The translations under genes were made by a program, and so were the position numbers. From positions 25,722 through 71,321 of the forward strand of contig MLAK01000404.1 of the NCBI GenBank assembly GCA_001839685.1: a DNA stretch of 45,600 bases, given 5' to 3'. Numbering within the stretch: position 1 is the first letter of the stretch; each line of letters begins with the position of its first letter. The notes below the pieces were generated by a model. It searched no databases, was not told the DNA's origin, and worked only from the letters and a program-made list of their open reading frames with translations. Positions 28,162-38,326 of the stretch are shown here, piece by piece. Source of the DNA: Tritrichomonas foetus (taxonomy: Eukaryota > Parabasalia > Tritrichomonadida > Tritrichomonadidae).

Positions 28162-29850
28162 TGATAAATGATTTCGCGCTCTCAAAAAAAAATTCTACTC
28201 TTTCAAATTTCCGAATTTTCTCTATACGGTTCATAAAAATTGAGAAGGATAATTGTATTAATTTAAGAAAGGTAGATAAAACAATTAAAACATTTTAAAA
28301 TAATTTAATTATAATTATAATTTAGATATGAAAAAAATTCATTTATCTCACCACAAAAAGAATATTTTAAATATTAGTTTATATATATTTTAAAATATAT
28401 ATTTTTAAATACATTTTATGAGTTTATCATCAGTTTGATGTCAGGATAATAGGATAATTGGCATACTTTGATTCCATTCAATTTTTATTTTATGAAATCG
28501 ATTGTTATTTTCTTCAGAAAAAAAACGGGATTTTCTGAAAAGACTTTTTTACAGAAACAAACTATATCGGATAAAAACTATGAAAAATCTTTTATATAAC
28601 ATTCTTCGATAAAGAATATCATTTGAAACTTTTACAAAAATGTCCACACATGATATAACTACGGAATATATTTTAAACGAACTAAACCCTATCCTTTCCC
28701 AAAACCGTCAAGTTCGATTTAATTAATTCAGAGAAGGGATTCAATGAGTCACTTTAAAAAGTGAAAATTGAATGTTTTTTCATCGAAACATTATTCTGAT
28801 TCAGGAAATTCTCAAAGTTGAATCCATCTAGGGCAAGATAATAAAGAAATATGGATTTTCCAATTCCTACTAGGAATTTCCTAGAGATCCTGTTAAATGA
28901 AGCCATTTTCCCGTATCCAATTAATTTATTGTTTGAGAAATATATATAATTTTAGATTTTGAAAAAAATGAGATATCATGATAAAATTCGCACAGCAAAT
29001 ATAGAATTTATATATTATTTTTCTGATTACTCTGATCATAACTGAATCCCAAAGTGAAAGAGAATGGAAGATCAAAATCTTGTAAAAAATTAGTATTGAT
29101 GCAAATTGATTCATATATTTTCTGATTTACAGAGATGGTATAATATTTTGAAGGGAATGTGAAAATAAACATAAAATTAATCATTTCATGTATTATACGT
29201 TGATATTGAAAAGAAAGTGAATCAAATTGTTGTTGAAATACGTCTTGATCAAAAGGATTGATTTAATGGTTAGAACAGAAGAAATTTGTTTATTCATGAT
29301 TTGAGATATAGTGTCTGAAAAACGTTTTAATATATCTCTAGATCTTATTGCTATCATTATCTTTGAAAGAATCATCAATTTTGGAATATTCATTAAAAAA
29401 AATCATATTGTGGATCAAAAAAAGTTCTGGGATATTTATTACTAATCAACATCAAAATAAGTTAATATTATTGCGTTTTAAACAATTTTGGAAAGATTCA
29501 AATCCATCAAATTGTCCTTTTTTTTTTTTCTTTGAATATCAAGTGGAAAACTGTCAGCAGTAGTATTTATTCATTTCATGATTTGTGAGTTGGGTAGTTT
29601 ATTTATTGATTATGATTTTGATCGAATTTTCTAACGTTCCGATCAAATATAATAACAAAAAGTTGGTGATTATTTTTCATCGACTTTTTCTCTAAATAAT
29701 CGTCAATATTTTGTCGATTTGATACGGTTATCTTATTCAAAAATGATCATAATTGACCATTTTATTTTTGTCCGAAGGCCAAATACTTGGTTATGACTTT
29801 TTCTCTCATATCTGATCGTTAGCTCATTCAAATCCATCAAAAAATCAAAA
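28162..29850. other. 1.7-kb gene-poor region
   Basis: No gene can be supported; the short frames here have no ATG-led coding character. A 22-bp AT palindrome lies at 28381-28402, and the palindrome aattcctactaggaatt at 28862-28878. GGCCAAATA at 29777-29785 and a TCATT at about 29824 lie just upstream of the adaptin gene and may be promoter elements. Confidence 0.5.
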
Positions 29851-32289
29851 ATGGCGAAACTCTTTGAAGGCGAAGCTAAAGGCGAGATTTTACAGTTACG
29901 TGATAAACTCGATGGAAATGATCCAGCTGCACGTAAAGAAGCAGCTAAACGCTGTGTTGCTTTAATGCGTGCAGGCGAAAATGTTCAAACCTTATTTTCT
30001 TCAATGCTACGCTGCGTTAAAACTTCAGACCTCGAACTCAAAAAGCTTACATATTTATATCTTGTAACTTACTCTGCGCAAGAACCTGAACAAGCGATTA
30101 TGGCTGTCAATACATTTATTCAGGATTCGCAAGATCCAAACGCGCTTGTTCGCGCGCTTGCCGTCCGAACTATGTGCCGCATCCGTCTCGAAAGCGTTGC
30201 AGAATATATGGTTATCCCGCTCAAAAAATGTTTAGCTGATTCAGATCCTTACGTTAGAAAAACTGCTGCTTTCGGCGTTGCCAAACTTTACGATGTCATT
30301 CCAGAGGCCGTTGAAAATGCCCAGCTTTTCGACGATTTATTGAAATTATTATCAGATGAAAATCCAATGGTTGTCTCCAACACAACGGCTGCAATTTTCG
30401 AAATCAACGAACATCGAACAACTCCAATTTTCACCTTAAACCCACAAACAGTGACACCAATATTATCAGCATTATCGAATTGTAGTGAGTGGTGCCAAAC
30501 CATCATGTATGATGCACTTTCACATTATAGGCCAGATACTGCAGATGATGCGGGATTCTTAATTGAAAGACTCATTCCATACCTTAAACATAATAATCCC
30601 GCTGTTGTTATTGGCTCATTTAAATGCATTTTTGAATATATGGAAATTGCTAAAAAAGATCCGGCTGAACTATTCCAACAAATTATTCCACCATTCATCA
30701 CTCTGGTCACATCAAGCGAACCAGAAATTCAATATGTTGTTTTAAGAACGCTTACATTATTTGTACAAAAGTATCCGAAAGCACTCTCACGTGAAATTCG
30801 TGTTTTCTTCTGTAAATATAATGATCCTTCTTATATCAAAATGGAGAAATTAAATGTAATGGTGACAATTTGTTGCCCGCAAACTGCACAAGTCGTTTTA
30901 GATGAACTTTCTGAATATTGCAATGAAGTTGATGTTGCTTTTGTTCGAAGGGCAATTGACTGTATTGGTCAAATAGCTGTGAAAATTGAAGCTGCTGCTC
31001 GAAGATGTGTTGATGTTTTAATTGAACTCGTTTCTGGAAAAGCTGACTATGCTGTTGAAGAAGCTATTATAGTTTTCTGTGACATTCTTCGTAAATTCCC
31101 AGGAACTTTTGAATCCGTTCTTTCGAAAGTGTGTGCAGGCTTTGAAATCATTAAAGAGCCACGTGCCAAAGCTGCTGCTATTTGGATACTTGGTGAATAT
31201 TGTGACCTTATTGAATCCGTTGATGTACTCATGGATCCTTATCTTGATACCTTCCATGATGAACAGCCCCAAGTTCAATTACAGATTTTGTCATCAATGA
31301 TTAAAATATATATTTATAAGCCAGATGATACTCGTGATCAACTCCAATTCATTCTTAATGAAGCCACAAAAGAATCCAACATTCCAGATGTAAAGAATCG
31401 TGCTTTAATTTACTGGAGAATCCTTTCAGCTGATCCACAAGTTGCAAAAGATGTAATTATCTTCGGAAAACAAACTGTGATGCATTCTGGTGTTAATTTC
31501 GAAGATCATATTCTTGAAGAACTCATTCGAAATATGGGAACAGTTTCTGGTGTTCTTCATGTTGTTCCTTCTGATTTTGTATCACGTGTCAAATTCACAC
31601 CAGACGACGACGATGATGATCTCCTATCAGCAGAAAACAATTTACGTATTTGGAGACAACTTAAATTAAATGATGATTCTTTCATTGAATTGTTTTCAGA
31701 TTATGATAAAAACCATATGTATCTTCGAATTGTTAATAAGAGTCAGACACCACTTTCTGACTTTGCTTTTGCAATTAACAAAAACGCAGTTGGCTTGACA
31801 ATTTCAGGAGAACCCGATTTCCCATCATCTCTTGATTTTGGAGATGTTGCAGAAGTTTCAATTCCAATTAGTTTTGATCAAAGCCAAATCGGTAACTTTG
31901 AACAACAAGAAATGCAAATCGCTTTACGAACAAACTTAGGAAACGTTTTCGCACTTGGAAGAATTCCAGTCGAATATGCAGCAATAGAAGCTGGTAATAT
32001 TGGTGAAACCCAATTTAGAGAATTTTTCTCTAATTTGTCAACTGTGCAGCAGACTATTATAAATGACGCAAAATTGGCAGATGAAAGACAGCTCAGAGAG
32101 AAAAATATTTTCGTAGTTGGAAGAAATGAAGCAAAATCCTACGTTTCTTTCATGTTTCCATCAAAAGCGACGTTTGTGGCTGAAGTCGAACAGAATCAAC
32201 AGAATATTGTGGCTACAATTAAAGGTACGGATCCGAATTTAATGGCACTTGTCAAAAACAATGCTCATTTCCTTTTCACTGCTAAATAA
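29851..32289 (+). CDS. AP complex beta-adaptin (AP-1/AP-2 beta type)
   Basis: This 812-aa large subunit belongs to a clathrin adaptor complex, which selects cargo and recruits coats at the trans-Golgi or plasma membrane. The N-terminal trunk of HEAT/ARM repeats (residues ~10-575) contains the conserved blocks KKLTYLYLVTYSAQEPEQAI, NALVRALAVRTMCRIR, DPYVRKTAAFGVAKLYDV and AAIWILGEYCD. An acidic DDDDDDLL stretch (about 586-595) takes the place of a short hinge. A beta-sandwich ear plus platform domain fills the C-terminus. It is shorter than animal beta1/beta2 (about 940 aa) because the hinge is nearly absent, and no strong clathrin box was seen. The start ATG 29851 is preceded by aatccatcaaaaaatcaaaa. 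The Rab, SNARE and BEACH genes nearby act in the same traffic system, but not as an operon. Confidence 0.93.
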   Translation: MAKLFEGEAKGEILQLRDKLDGNDPAARKEAAKRCVALMRAGENVQTLFSSMLRCVKTSDLELKKLTYLYLVTYSAQEPEQAIMAVNTFIQDSQDPNALVRALAVRTMCRIRLESVAEYMVIPLKKCLADSDPYVRKTAAFGVAKLYDVIPEAVENAQLFDDLLKLLSDENPMVVSNTTAAIFEINEHRTTPIFTLNPQTVTPILSALSNCSEWCQTIMYDALSHYRPDTADDAGFLIERLIPYLKHNNPAVVIGSFKCIFEYMEIAKKDPAELFQQIIPPFITLVTSSEPEIQYVVLRTLTLFVQKYPKALSREIRVFFCKYNDPSYIKMEKLNVMVTICCPQTAQVVLDELSEYCNEVDVAFVRRAIDCIGQIAVKIEAAARRCVDVLIELVSGKADYAVEEAIIVFCDILRKFPGTFESVLSKVCAGFEIIKEPRAKAAAIWILGEYCDLIESVDVLMDPYLDTFHDEQPQVQLQILSSMIKIYIYKPDDTRDQLQFILNEATKESNIPDVKNRALIYWRILSADPQVAKDVIIFGKQTVMHSGVNFEDHILEELIRNMGTVSGVLHVVPSDFVSRVKFTPDDDDDDLLSAENNLRIWRQLKLNDDSFIELFSDYDKNHMYLRIVNKSQTPLSDFAFAINKNAVGLTISGEPDFPSSLDFGDVAEVSIPISFDQSQIGNFEQQEMQIALRTNLGNVFALGRIPVEYAAIEAGNIGETQFREFFSNLSTVQQTIINDAKLADERQLREKNIFVVGRNEAKSYVSFMFPSKATFVAEVEQNQQNIVATIKGTDPNLMALVKNNAHFLFTAK

Positions 32290-32745
32290 GAATATCTAAT
32301 AAATACAATACTTTTTCTAATTATCAAATAGATATCTTTGATGCATTTTGTATCTAAATGTTTCATTTTTTTTTAAAAAAAATTCCTTGATTTAGATTAA
32401 TTAAGCGGGAAAAAGATGAGGGATATTTAAGAAATACGAGAAATTAGAAAATGATAAATAAGATCTAACAACAGATGAATTTTTCCTGAAATAACTCAAA
32501 TGAAATAAGTGAAAGGTTTTTTTTGAATGTTGGTCAAATAAATTTCACCAAAACATAAATGAAATTTTATTTTCGGTTTAAGGCTAATATATTTCACGTT
32601 TATTTCACCTCCAGTATTTCATGAATAAAATAATTTATTCAAAAGTTGAATCTAAATATTTAACCATTATTTTCACCATTGATATGATGAGTATTGAAAA
32701 AAATAAAAAAAGAGAATATCGCATCATTATTCACATTTAAAGAAA
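32290..32745. other. Intergenic, promoter of phosphatase gene
   Basis: This AT-rich spacer contains GGTCAAATA at 32532-32540 and ATTCACATTTAAAG immediately before the phosphatase ATG. TCACA there fits the trichomonad initiator and would give a very short 5' leader. No gene was seen. Confidence 0.5.
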
Positions 32746-33666
32746 ATGGAAAACAAAGATCTTGAAGCCATTATCGATATGCTTCGTAATGCCAAATATC
32801 CACCAGAGAAATTAGTCCGCCAACTTTGTGAAAAAGCAATCGAACTCCTCACGAAATGCCAAAATGTCGTCCATGTCGCTCCCCCAGTAACTGTTTGTGG
32901 TGATACTCACGGTCAATTTTTCGATCTCCTTGAACTATTTTCAATTGGTGGTCAATGTCCAGACACGAATTACCTCTTTCTTGGTGATTATGTCGATCGT
33001 GGATATTTCAGCCTCGAAACTTTTTTATATCTTTTGACGCTCAAAGTCAGATATCCAAACAGAATGACCCTCTTGAGAGGCAACCACGAGTCCAGACAGA
33101 CCACTCAAGCATATGGATTTTATGATGAAGTCATGAGGAAATATAACGATGTAGGAATGTGGAACTTATTCAATCAAGTGTTTGATGTTCTTCCACTTTG
33201 TGCTGTCATTGGCGGAAAAATATTTTGTGTTCATGGCGGGCTTTCCCCGATTATCACATCGGTCGAGCAAATTCAAAGACTCGACAGAAAGAAGGAAGTT
33301 CCTGATCGTGGACCAATTTGTGAACTTCTATGGTCAGATCCTGATAATATTCCAAGCTTCACAATTTCGCCGCGTGGTGCAGGGTACCTTTTCGGTGACA
33401 ATGCAGTGAAGCAGTTCAACAGAGCAAATAAATTGAGCTTGATCCTCAGGGCTCACCAGCTCGCTAGTGAAGGCTATGTTGAATGGTTCGAAAAGAAGTT
33501 ATTCACTGTGTGGTCAGCACCAAACTACTGCTATCGTGGTGGAAATCCTGCATCAATGCTGGAAGTTGATCCACAATGTAATACCAGATGGAAGATGTTT
33601 GATGCAGCTCCAGCAAGCGCAAGAGGAGAAGTGCCAGACAAAACAATGGTCGGGTATTTCATGTAG
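32746..33666 (+). CDS. PP2A-family Ser/Thr phosphatase catalytic subunit
   Basis: This 306-aa catalytic subunit is of the PP2A/PP4/PP6 group, which removes phosphate from Ser/Thr with two metal ions. Signature motifs appear in order: GDTHGQF (usual GDIHGQ, with Ile changed to Thr), GDYVDRGYFSLE, LLRGNHESRQTTQ, HGGLSP, ISPRGAGYLFG, RAHQLASEGY and SAPNYCYRGGN. The length equals the family standard. The C-terminus is GYFM rather than the DYFL that is methylated in PP2A, so regulation by carboxymethylation may differ. All metal ligands and the catalytic His are present. PP6- and PP2A-like features are mixed, so the exact subtype is left open. The start at ATG 32746 matches family starts. Confidence 0.95.
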   Translation: MENKDLEAIIDMLRNAKYPPEKLVRQLCEKAIELLTKCQNVVHVAPPVTVCGDTHGQFFDLLELFSIGGQCPDTNYLFLGDYVDRGYFSLETFLYLLTLKVRYPNRMTLLRGNHESRQTTQAYGFYDEVMRKYNDVGMWNLFNQVFDVLPLCAVIGGKIFCVHGGLSPIITSVEQIQRLDRKKEVPDRGPICELLWSDPDNIPSFTISPRGAGYLFGDNAVKQFNRANKLSLILRAHQLASEGYVEWFEKKLFTVWSAPNYCYRGGNPASMLEVDPQCNTRWKMFDAAPASARGEVPDKTMVGYFM

Positions 33667-34389
33667 AGACTAGAAAAAAAGGTGACCTAAATTTTAAATG
33701 AATGATTAAGGGAAAAGGAAAATTGAAAGTAATTTATGAATCGTTAATAAAAAAGAAAATACAATATCGTTAATATTAAATAAAAACTAATAAAATGATA
33801 TATATATATATATATATATATTTGGTTGACTCTATCTTATTAGTCGCGTTTTGTTGTTTTTTCTTCAAATAATGTGTCAATATTTTTTCTCTGATATTTA
33901 TATGTTATGTGTTTATTTTGTCATCTTTGATTTTTCCTCTTTGATATTTACTATTTGATCTTTTCTCTTTAATGTTTCTTCATTAATATTTCTTCTTCTA
34001 TTAATCAAGTTTGAGAACTCGTGAATATCTAATTCATGCTACTACAATTTTCTGATCATGGATATCAGATTCCTCATAAAATACTGATAGCTATGAGGGT
34101 TTGTTAAGTAGTTTTAGCTTTTTTGCTAACATCTAGGTCTTTATTGTTTCTTTCTATTCTATCTCTATAAATCACGCTATTTTTGAGAGAAGCTCAAAAA
34201 TGGATATTTTAAATATCAACAATGTCTATTACTCACAAGCATCTATGATTGATTCAGAATCCTATAGGATCTTTTCATGATGATTGACTTATTTAATTTG
34301 TCACACAAATTGACAAAATTAATTTCACATACTTTAGTCGAATAATTGACCTATCAAATTTCCAACAAAATTCGAAATCCCAAATTTAC
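33667..34389. other. Intergenic with AT microsatellite
   Basis: This spacer holds the phosphatase 3' flank, an (AT)12 microsatellite and, near 33950-34010, a T/C-rich stretch with repeated TTTCTC/TTTGAT(C) strings. ATTTCACATACTTTAG at about 34321-34336 contains a TCACA initiator-like string upstream of the C2 gene. No gene was seen. Confidence 0.5.
33798..33821. repeat. (AT)12 microsatellite
   Basis: A perfect dinucleotide run of 24 bases lies in noncoding DNA. It is likely to vary in length among strains. Confidence 0.95.
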
Positions 34390-36090
34390 ATGAGTGATCT
34401 CAAACTCTTCGGAATCAACATTATCAAAGGTGAGAACATGCCAGTTGAACAGAAGTTATCACTCTGCGTTTACCTTGTCGGCGCCATTAGGACATTACTT
34501 ATTCGAACCTCAATTAAAAGTGGTCCAAACCCAGAGTGGAGCACAAACGTTAACTTTCCGAATCCAGTTCGTGGTCTCCACCTTCACTTTGAAGTAGTGA
34601 GCCACAATAAGAAAAAAGAAAAAGTTGTCGCAATTGGAGATTTCGACCCACGCATTCAGAAAATCAGAGAAAACCAATCCGATGTCGCTGTAATGATGTT
34701 TGTACTCGAAAAAACGCAACCGTATCAAGATCGATTAACAAGTGTATATTTTCGAATCCATTACATGCCGATGATTGCCAAACCCAATCAACCGCTCAAT
34801 ATTTTGACTTCCGGAAATATCCCGAATAATCCGACTTTCTTCAATCCGTTCTACCTTACAGTCGATCCGGCCAATACGATATTCGCCAAAAACGCATCAG
34901 AAAATTATCGAACTCCTTACGAACTTTCAGTAGCTTTACTAAACGAAAATGAAGCCAAATGCCACGTCATCAATTCCGGAAATCGCATATTTAAAGGACA
35001 GAATTCATCCATTTGTGGAGTGAATCATTCTGGAACTAATTTGAGTGGAACAATAACTTCTCTTTCACAGTCGATTAGAATTGATCCAAAAATTGTCGCT
35101 TTATCGAACATTAAATTTATATTGGTAATCTTATCGTCGCCGAAATATGTACCTCTGAAAAGCGTAATGGGGAATGGAATAAATCCTGTTGATGCAGTTG
35201 TTACGACTTGGTCGACAACAGAGCCATGCGGCCTGTTTCAAAAATCACAGATTTATAATTTAACATCAATTCCACATCAAACGATGAAAATTGGAGGTCA
35301 ATTTATGGTCAATTTTAATGATGAACCAATTATTAGTATAGTTGCTGTTGGAAAAGTAAATGGTGATCAAATACAATTCGAACCATTTGATGGCCAGATT
35401 CCAAACCAACAAATGCAAATCGCTCCCCAAGATCCAGCAGAAATAATGAACTTGATATGTAAAAACATTAAATTCCATAAAGAACAGAAGCAAACAGTTG
35501 AATATCGTTCACAAATACAATTTCCTCTTCTTATTCCACGATCATTGAACTCTATATTTAATTTATCAAGTGACCCAGTTATTTTTGCTCGTGCTTCTGC
35601 TTGTTTGAATCATAATTTCACTGCTATGGCTGTAAATTCAAACTATGAACAACTTTTTGTGTGTAGTAAACAAACACCACAACAAGGAAGAGGCTCTTTA
35701 GTTTTTGGTGGACAAGGTATCACAGCAGACCTATCAAAAATTCCAGCTAATGTTTCCTTCATCTTTTTCACACTTTTTGGAAATTCAACTTTATATACAG
35801 ATTTGGTCGAAAGTAAAGAAAAAAGCAAAAATAAGGGAAATAAAGAAATTTCAGCAAAAGAAAACTCAGAAAATAATTTAGTATGCTTTTTAAATAATGA
35901 AACAGTATTACTCAACCAACCATATATGTTTTCTCGTACAAAGAATTCATTGATGTGGTTTGCCCTATTTAGAGACGCTTTTGGCGGTTGGGGATTAATA
36001 AATGTTCGCAGGGGCGAGTATGCAACAGACATGAACAATTTAAGACTCATTTTTATTGAAGTTATGAAGAAATGCATGACTGCTATCTAA
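34390..36090 (+). CDS. C2 domain protein with TerD-like repeats
   Basis: This 566-aa protein has an N-terminal C2 domain (residues ~1-125: LKLFGINIIKGENMP, GPNPEWSTNVNFP, LHLHFEVVSHNKKKEKVVAI), a Ca2+/phospholipid-binding fold. The remainder looks like two TerD-type (tellurium/stress response) beta-sandwiches. The first (about 165-345) contains GVNHSGTNLSGTITS, a pattern of the HSGDNLTG kind. The second (about 395-560) contains GRGSLVFGGQGITADLSKIP and FALFRDAFGGWGLINVRR. A Lys/Asn/Glu-rich loop interrupts the second (about 475-495). TerD domains often bind Ca2+, so a membrane-linked Ca2+ sensor is a reasonable inference. The C2 call is firm; the TerD call rests on pattern similarity only. 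The stop TAA is followed by A. Confidence 0.7.
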   Translation: MSDLKLFGINIIKGENMPVEQKLSLCVYLVGAIRTLLIRTSIKSGPNPEWSTNVNFPNPVRGLHLHFEVVSHNKKKEKVVAIGDFDPRIQKIRENQSDVAVMMFVLEKTQPYQDRLTSVYFRIHYMPMIAKPNQPLNILTSGNIPNNPTFFNPFYLTVDPANTIFAKNASENYRTPYELSVALLNENEAKCHVINSGNRIFKGQNSSICGVNHSGTNLSGTITSLSQSIRIDPKIVALSNIKFILVILSSPKYVPLKSVMGNGINPVDAVVTTWSTTEPCGLFQKSQIYNLTSIPHQTMKIGGQFMVNFNDEPIISIVAVGKVNGDQIQFEPFDGQIPNQQMQIAPQDPAEIMNLICKNIKFHKEQKQTVEYRSQIQFPLLIPRSLNSIFNLSSDPVIFARASACLNHNFTAMAVNSNYEQLFVCSKQTPQQGRGSLVFGGQGITADLSKIPANVSFIFFTLFGNSTLYTDLVESKEKSKNKGNKEISAKENSENNLVCFLNNETVLLNQPYMFSRTKNSLMWFALFRDAFGGWGLINVRRGEYATDMNNLRLIFIEVMKKCMTAI

Positions 36091-36422
36091 AATGTGCATT
36101 TTTTTATTTTAATGAAATGAAAATAGTCAGTTATATGTTCTTATGAAATGGATAAAATTTCATTTTTTATATATTTTTGAGTAAAAAAAAGCTATTTCTG
36201 TTCATTACTGATTCATTAATGAATTTATATACGATTGTATATTCATATACAGTTTCTACTCCACAATGATATTTGCTTTTTTATATATAAGTAAAGTGTA
36301 GAGCGGAAATGATTGCTTTTTTTGTATGATGAAATGATGTAATTTGGTTTTCTTTTTTTTTTCAGATGTCAACTTTTTGTATTCATTTTAATCGTATATT
36401 TTGAGTTATCTAAAAAAAGAAG
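36091..36422. other. Intergenic, no gene seen
   Basis: This AT-rich spacer has T-runs at about 36350-36362. TTCATTTTAATCG about 40 bases before the next ATG contains a TCATT initiator-like string. Nothing else was recognised. Confidence 0.45.
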
Positions 36423-37859
36423 ATGTCTTCAAACTATCAAAACTCATTACTTTCAGAATACGAAGAAGAAGAGGAAGAATACATTGACTCACATGAACAA
36501 GATAGACAAACTCTTATTCGCCAAATAGACGATTTTTATATTTCATCACTCGAGCAAGCTCGCCAAAAACTCATTACACAGAGGGACAGACTTCATCGTA
36601 AATGTGAAGATCTGAAGAAAGATCTTGAAGACAATGAACAAGCAGTGAACGATTACGAAACAGAAAGAGATAGTTTATTGAAAGTCTGTAGCGACGATGC
36701 AATGGTGACGGGCGACTTTTTCCATCGCATGAAAGCCTACGAATACCGCGAAGCCCAATTTAACGGAGAATTGAAAGGATTAATTCAAGCATCAAAATCA
36801 TTAACAGAACAAATCAAACTCCAAGAAAAAAGGAACCAACGACTTCAGAAAAAACTCGATTCACAGCTAGCCAACCTTCCAGACGGAGCTCTAATTCCTG
36901 ATTTTTATGGAGAGGAAGAAGATTCCCAAAGTTACGAAATTCAGAGAGCAATAAGGCTCAGAAGACTGGAAGGAAGTCAATCACTTAAAGCCCTGCAGGC
37001 AGAATTGGACCAATTGGAGGATGAAACAGTGAAAATGAAAAACGAATGCGAAAACTTGAGAGACATCATTCGTGACAAAAGTGCCAGACTCCAAACAATA
37101 CCATCAGAAACAATTGACAAGTTGGCGGACCAAAGACACGAAATTGAAAATGAAATCGAATTGAAGAAAAAACAATTAAAGCAACTTTTAATTGATGAGA
37201 AAAAATTGAATGCAACAAAAAATAATGATAATGAAAAAGAAAGACTAAAGGCGGAAAAAATGGAAAATTCTGACCCTTGGGAATCCGAAAGAAAAGGCTT
37301 AGTTGATGCAATTGCTCATGCTCATGCAGAATTCCAAGATTTGTGTAACCAATTGAATATTGACCCAGATAACTTACCCGAGCAAAGATCAGCATATGGA
37401 GATAAACGGCCTCCTTCACAATTAAGTATAAATGAATCAAAGAGGTCTCGAGCACCATCATCACTTAGTGAATCAAGGAGGAATGCACGAAGGCGCCTCA
37501 GAGATGATGAATCTGATGCAAGATCAAGAATTAGTCAGAAATCATGTTTTGGTTCTGAAAAAGTTCGATACACTCAGAAATTATTGAGGAATGCCCTCAA
37601 AAAAGAATTAGATTCACTTGAAGATGATAATAATCCAATCAATATTGCAATTCAAATCGAAGAGAGATATCGAAATGAACTTGATGACCAATTAGAAAAC
37701 ATTGAAATGGCAATTGAACAGATAAATTCCTTTGAAAAGGAAACTTTCGAGAATTCATCAGATGTTGATCAGGACAACATCATGTGGCAGCAAAGAATGG
37801 ATGTTTTACAGAACGAATATTTGGAACTACGCGCGGAACTTCGTGATTCAAAAGTGTAA
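36423..37859 (+). CDS. Coiled-coil protein, function unknown
   Basis: This 478-aa protein is almost entirely predicted coiled coil. It opens with an acidic patch (EYEEEEEEYIDSHEQD). Long heptad segments follow (residues ~25-160, 185-300 and 395-475), broken by a Ser/Arg-rich region (about 325-375: SKRSRAPSSLSESRRNARRR). It has no signal peptide, membrane helix or motor domain. It lies immediately upstream of, and in the same direction as, a flagellar-docking-like coiled-coil gene; the two do not overlap and probably have their own promoters. A cytoskeletal or flagellar role is plausible but not shown. The stop TAA is followed by A (TAAA). The start ATG 36423 is well placed. No specific family was recognised. 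Confidence 0.85.
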   Translation: MSSNYQNSLLSEYEEEEEEYIDSHEQDRQTLIRQIDDFYISSLEQARQKLITQRDRLHRKCEDLKKDLEDNEQAVNDYETERDSLLKVCSDDAMVTGDFFHRMKAYEYREAQFNGELKGLIQASKSLTEQIKLQEKRNQRLQKKLDSQLANLPDGALIPDFYGEEEDSQSYEIQRAIRLRRLEGSQSLKALQAELDQLEDETVKMKNECENLRDIIRDKSARLQTIPSETIDKLADQRHEIENEIELKKKQLKQLLIDEKKLNATKNNDNEKERLKAEKMENSDPWESERKGLVDAIAHAHAEFQDLCNQLNIDPDNLPEQRSAYGDKRPPSQLSINESKRSRAPSSLSESRRNARRRLRDDESDARSRISQKSCFGSEKVRYTQKLLRNALKKELDSLEDDNNPINIAIQIEERYRNELDDQLENIEMAIEQINSFEKETFENSSDVDQDNIMWQQRMDVLQNEYLELRAELRDSKV

Positions 37860-38326
37860 ACATTATTATTGTTTCTATAATTTAATTCCATATTTTTAGA
37901 GAAATAATATTTATCAAAAATACAAAATGAGATTCTTTAAATATCTCAAGGATGTTTATTTTTCATTGGATAAAAAGAAGAAGCCATTCATATGCTTGAC
38001 ATAATTTTCATTTATAATAATCAGATATAAAACCAGGTGCTAAATAGGGTTGGTAGATATAAATTCATAATGATAGCAAAAATAATAAACTAAATTTGGT
38101 AAAATCATGGATTCAAAAATATCAATAATTATTCATTCATTAACACAGTTTAATGAGAATAACTAATTATATATATAATTTCATATATTATAAATATATT
38201 ATTTTTATTATTGTTGAAAAAATATTTTCCAAGATATTGATGAAATAAAAGGATCTATTTTTGAAATAACGTTTTTTTTCTGTTAAATTACGTTTAAGTT
38301 TTTCTAGATTTTTTTGGAATTCCTCA
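37860..38326. other. Intergenic, no gene seen
   Basis: This strongly AT-rich spacer lies between two codirectional coiled-coil genes. Runs such as attatatatataatttcatatattataaatatatt near 38167-38200 form imperfect AT hairpins. No gene or RNA was recognised. Confidence 0.45.

Noticed and set aside
28926..29563. Short frames on both strands before the adaptin gene
   Set aside because: They are mutually overlapping, Ile/Lys/Phe-rich and without motifs; typical of AT-rich spacer.
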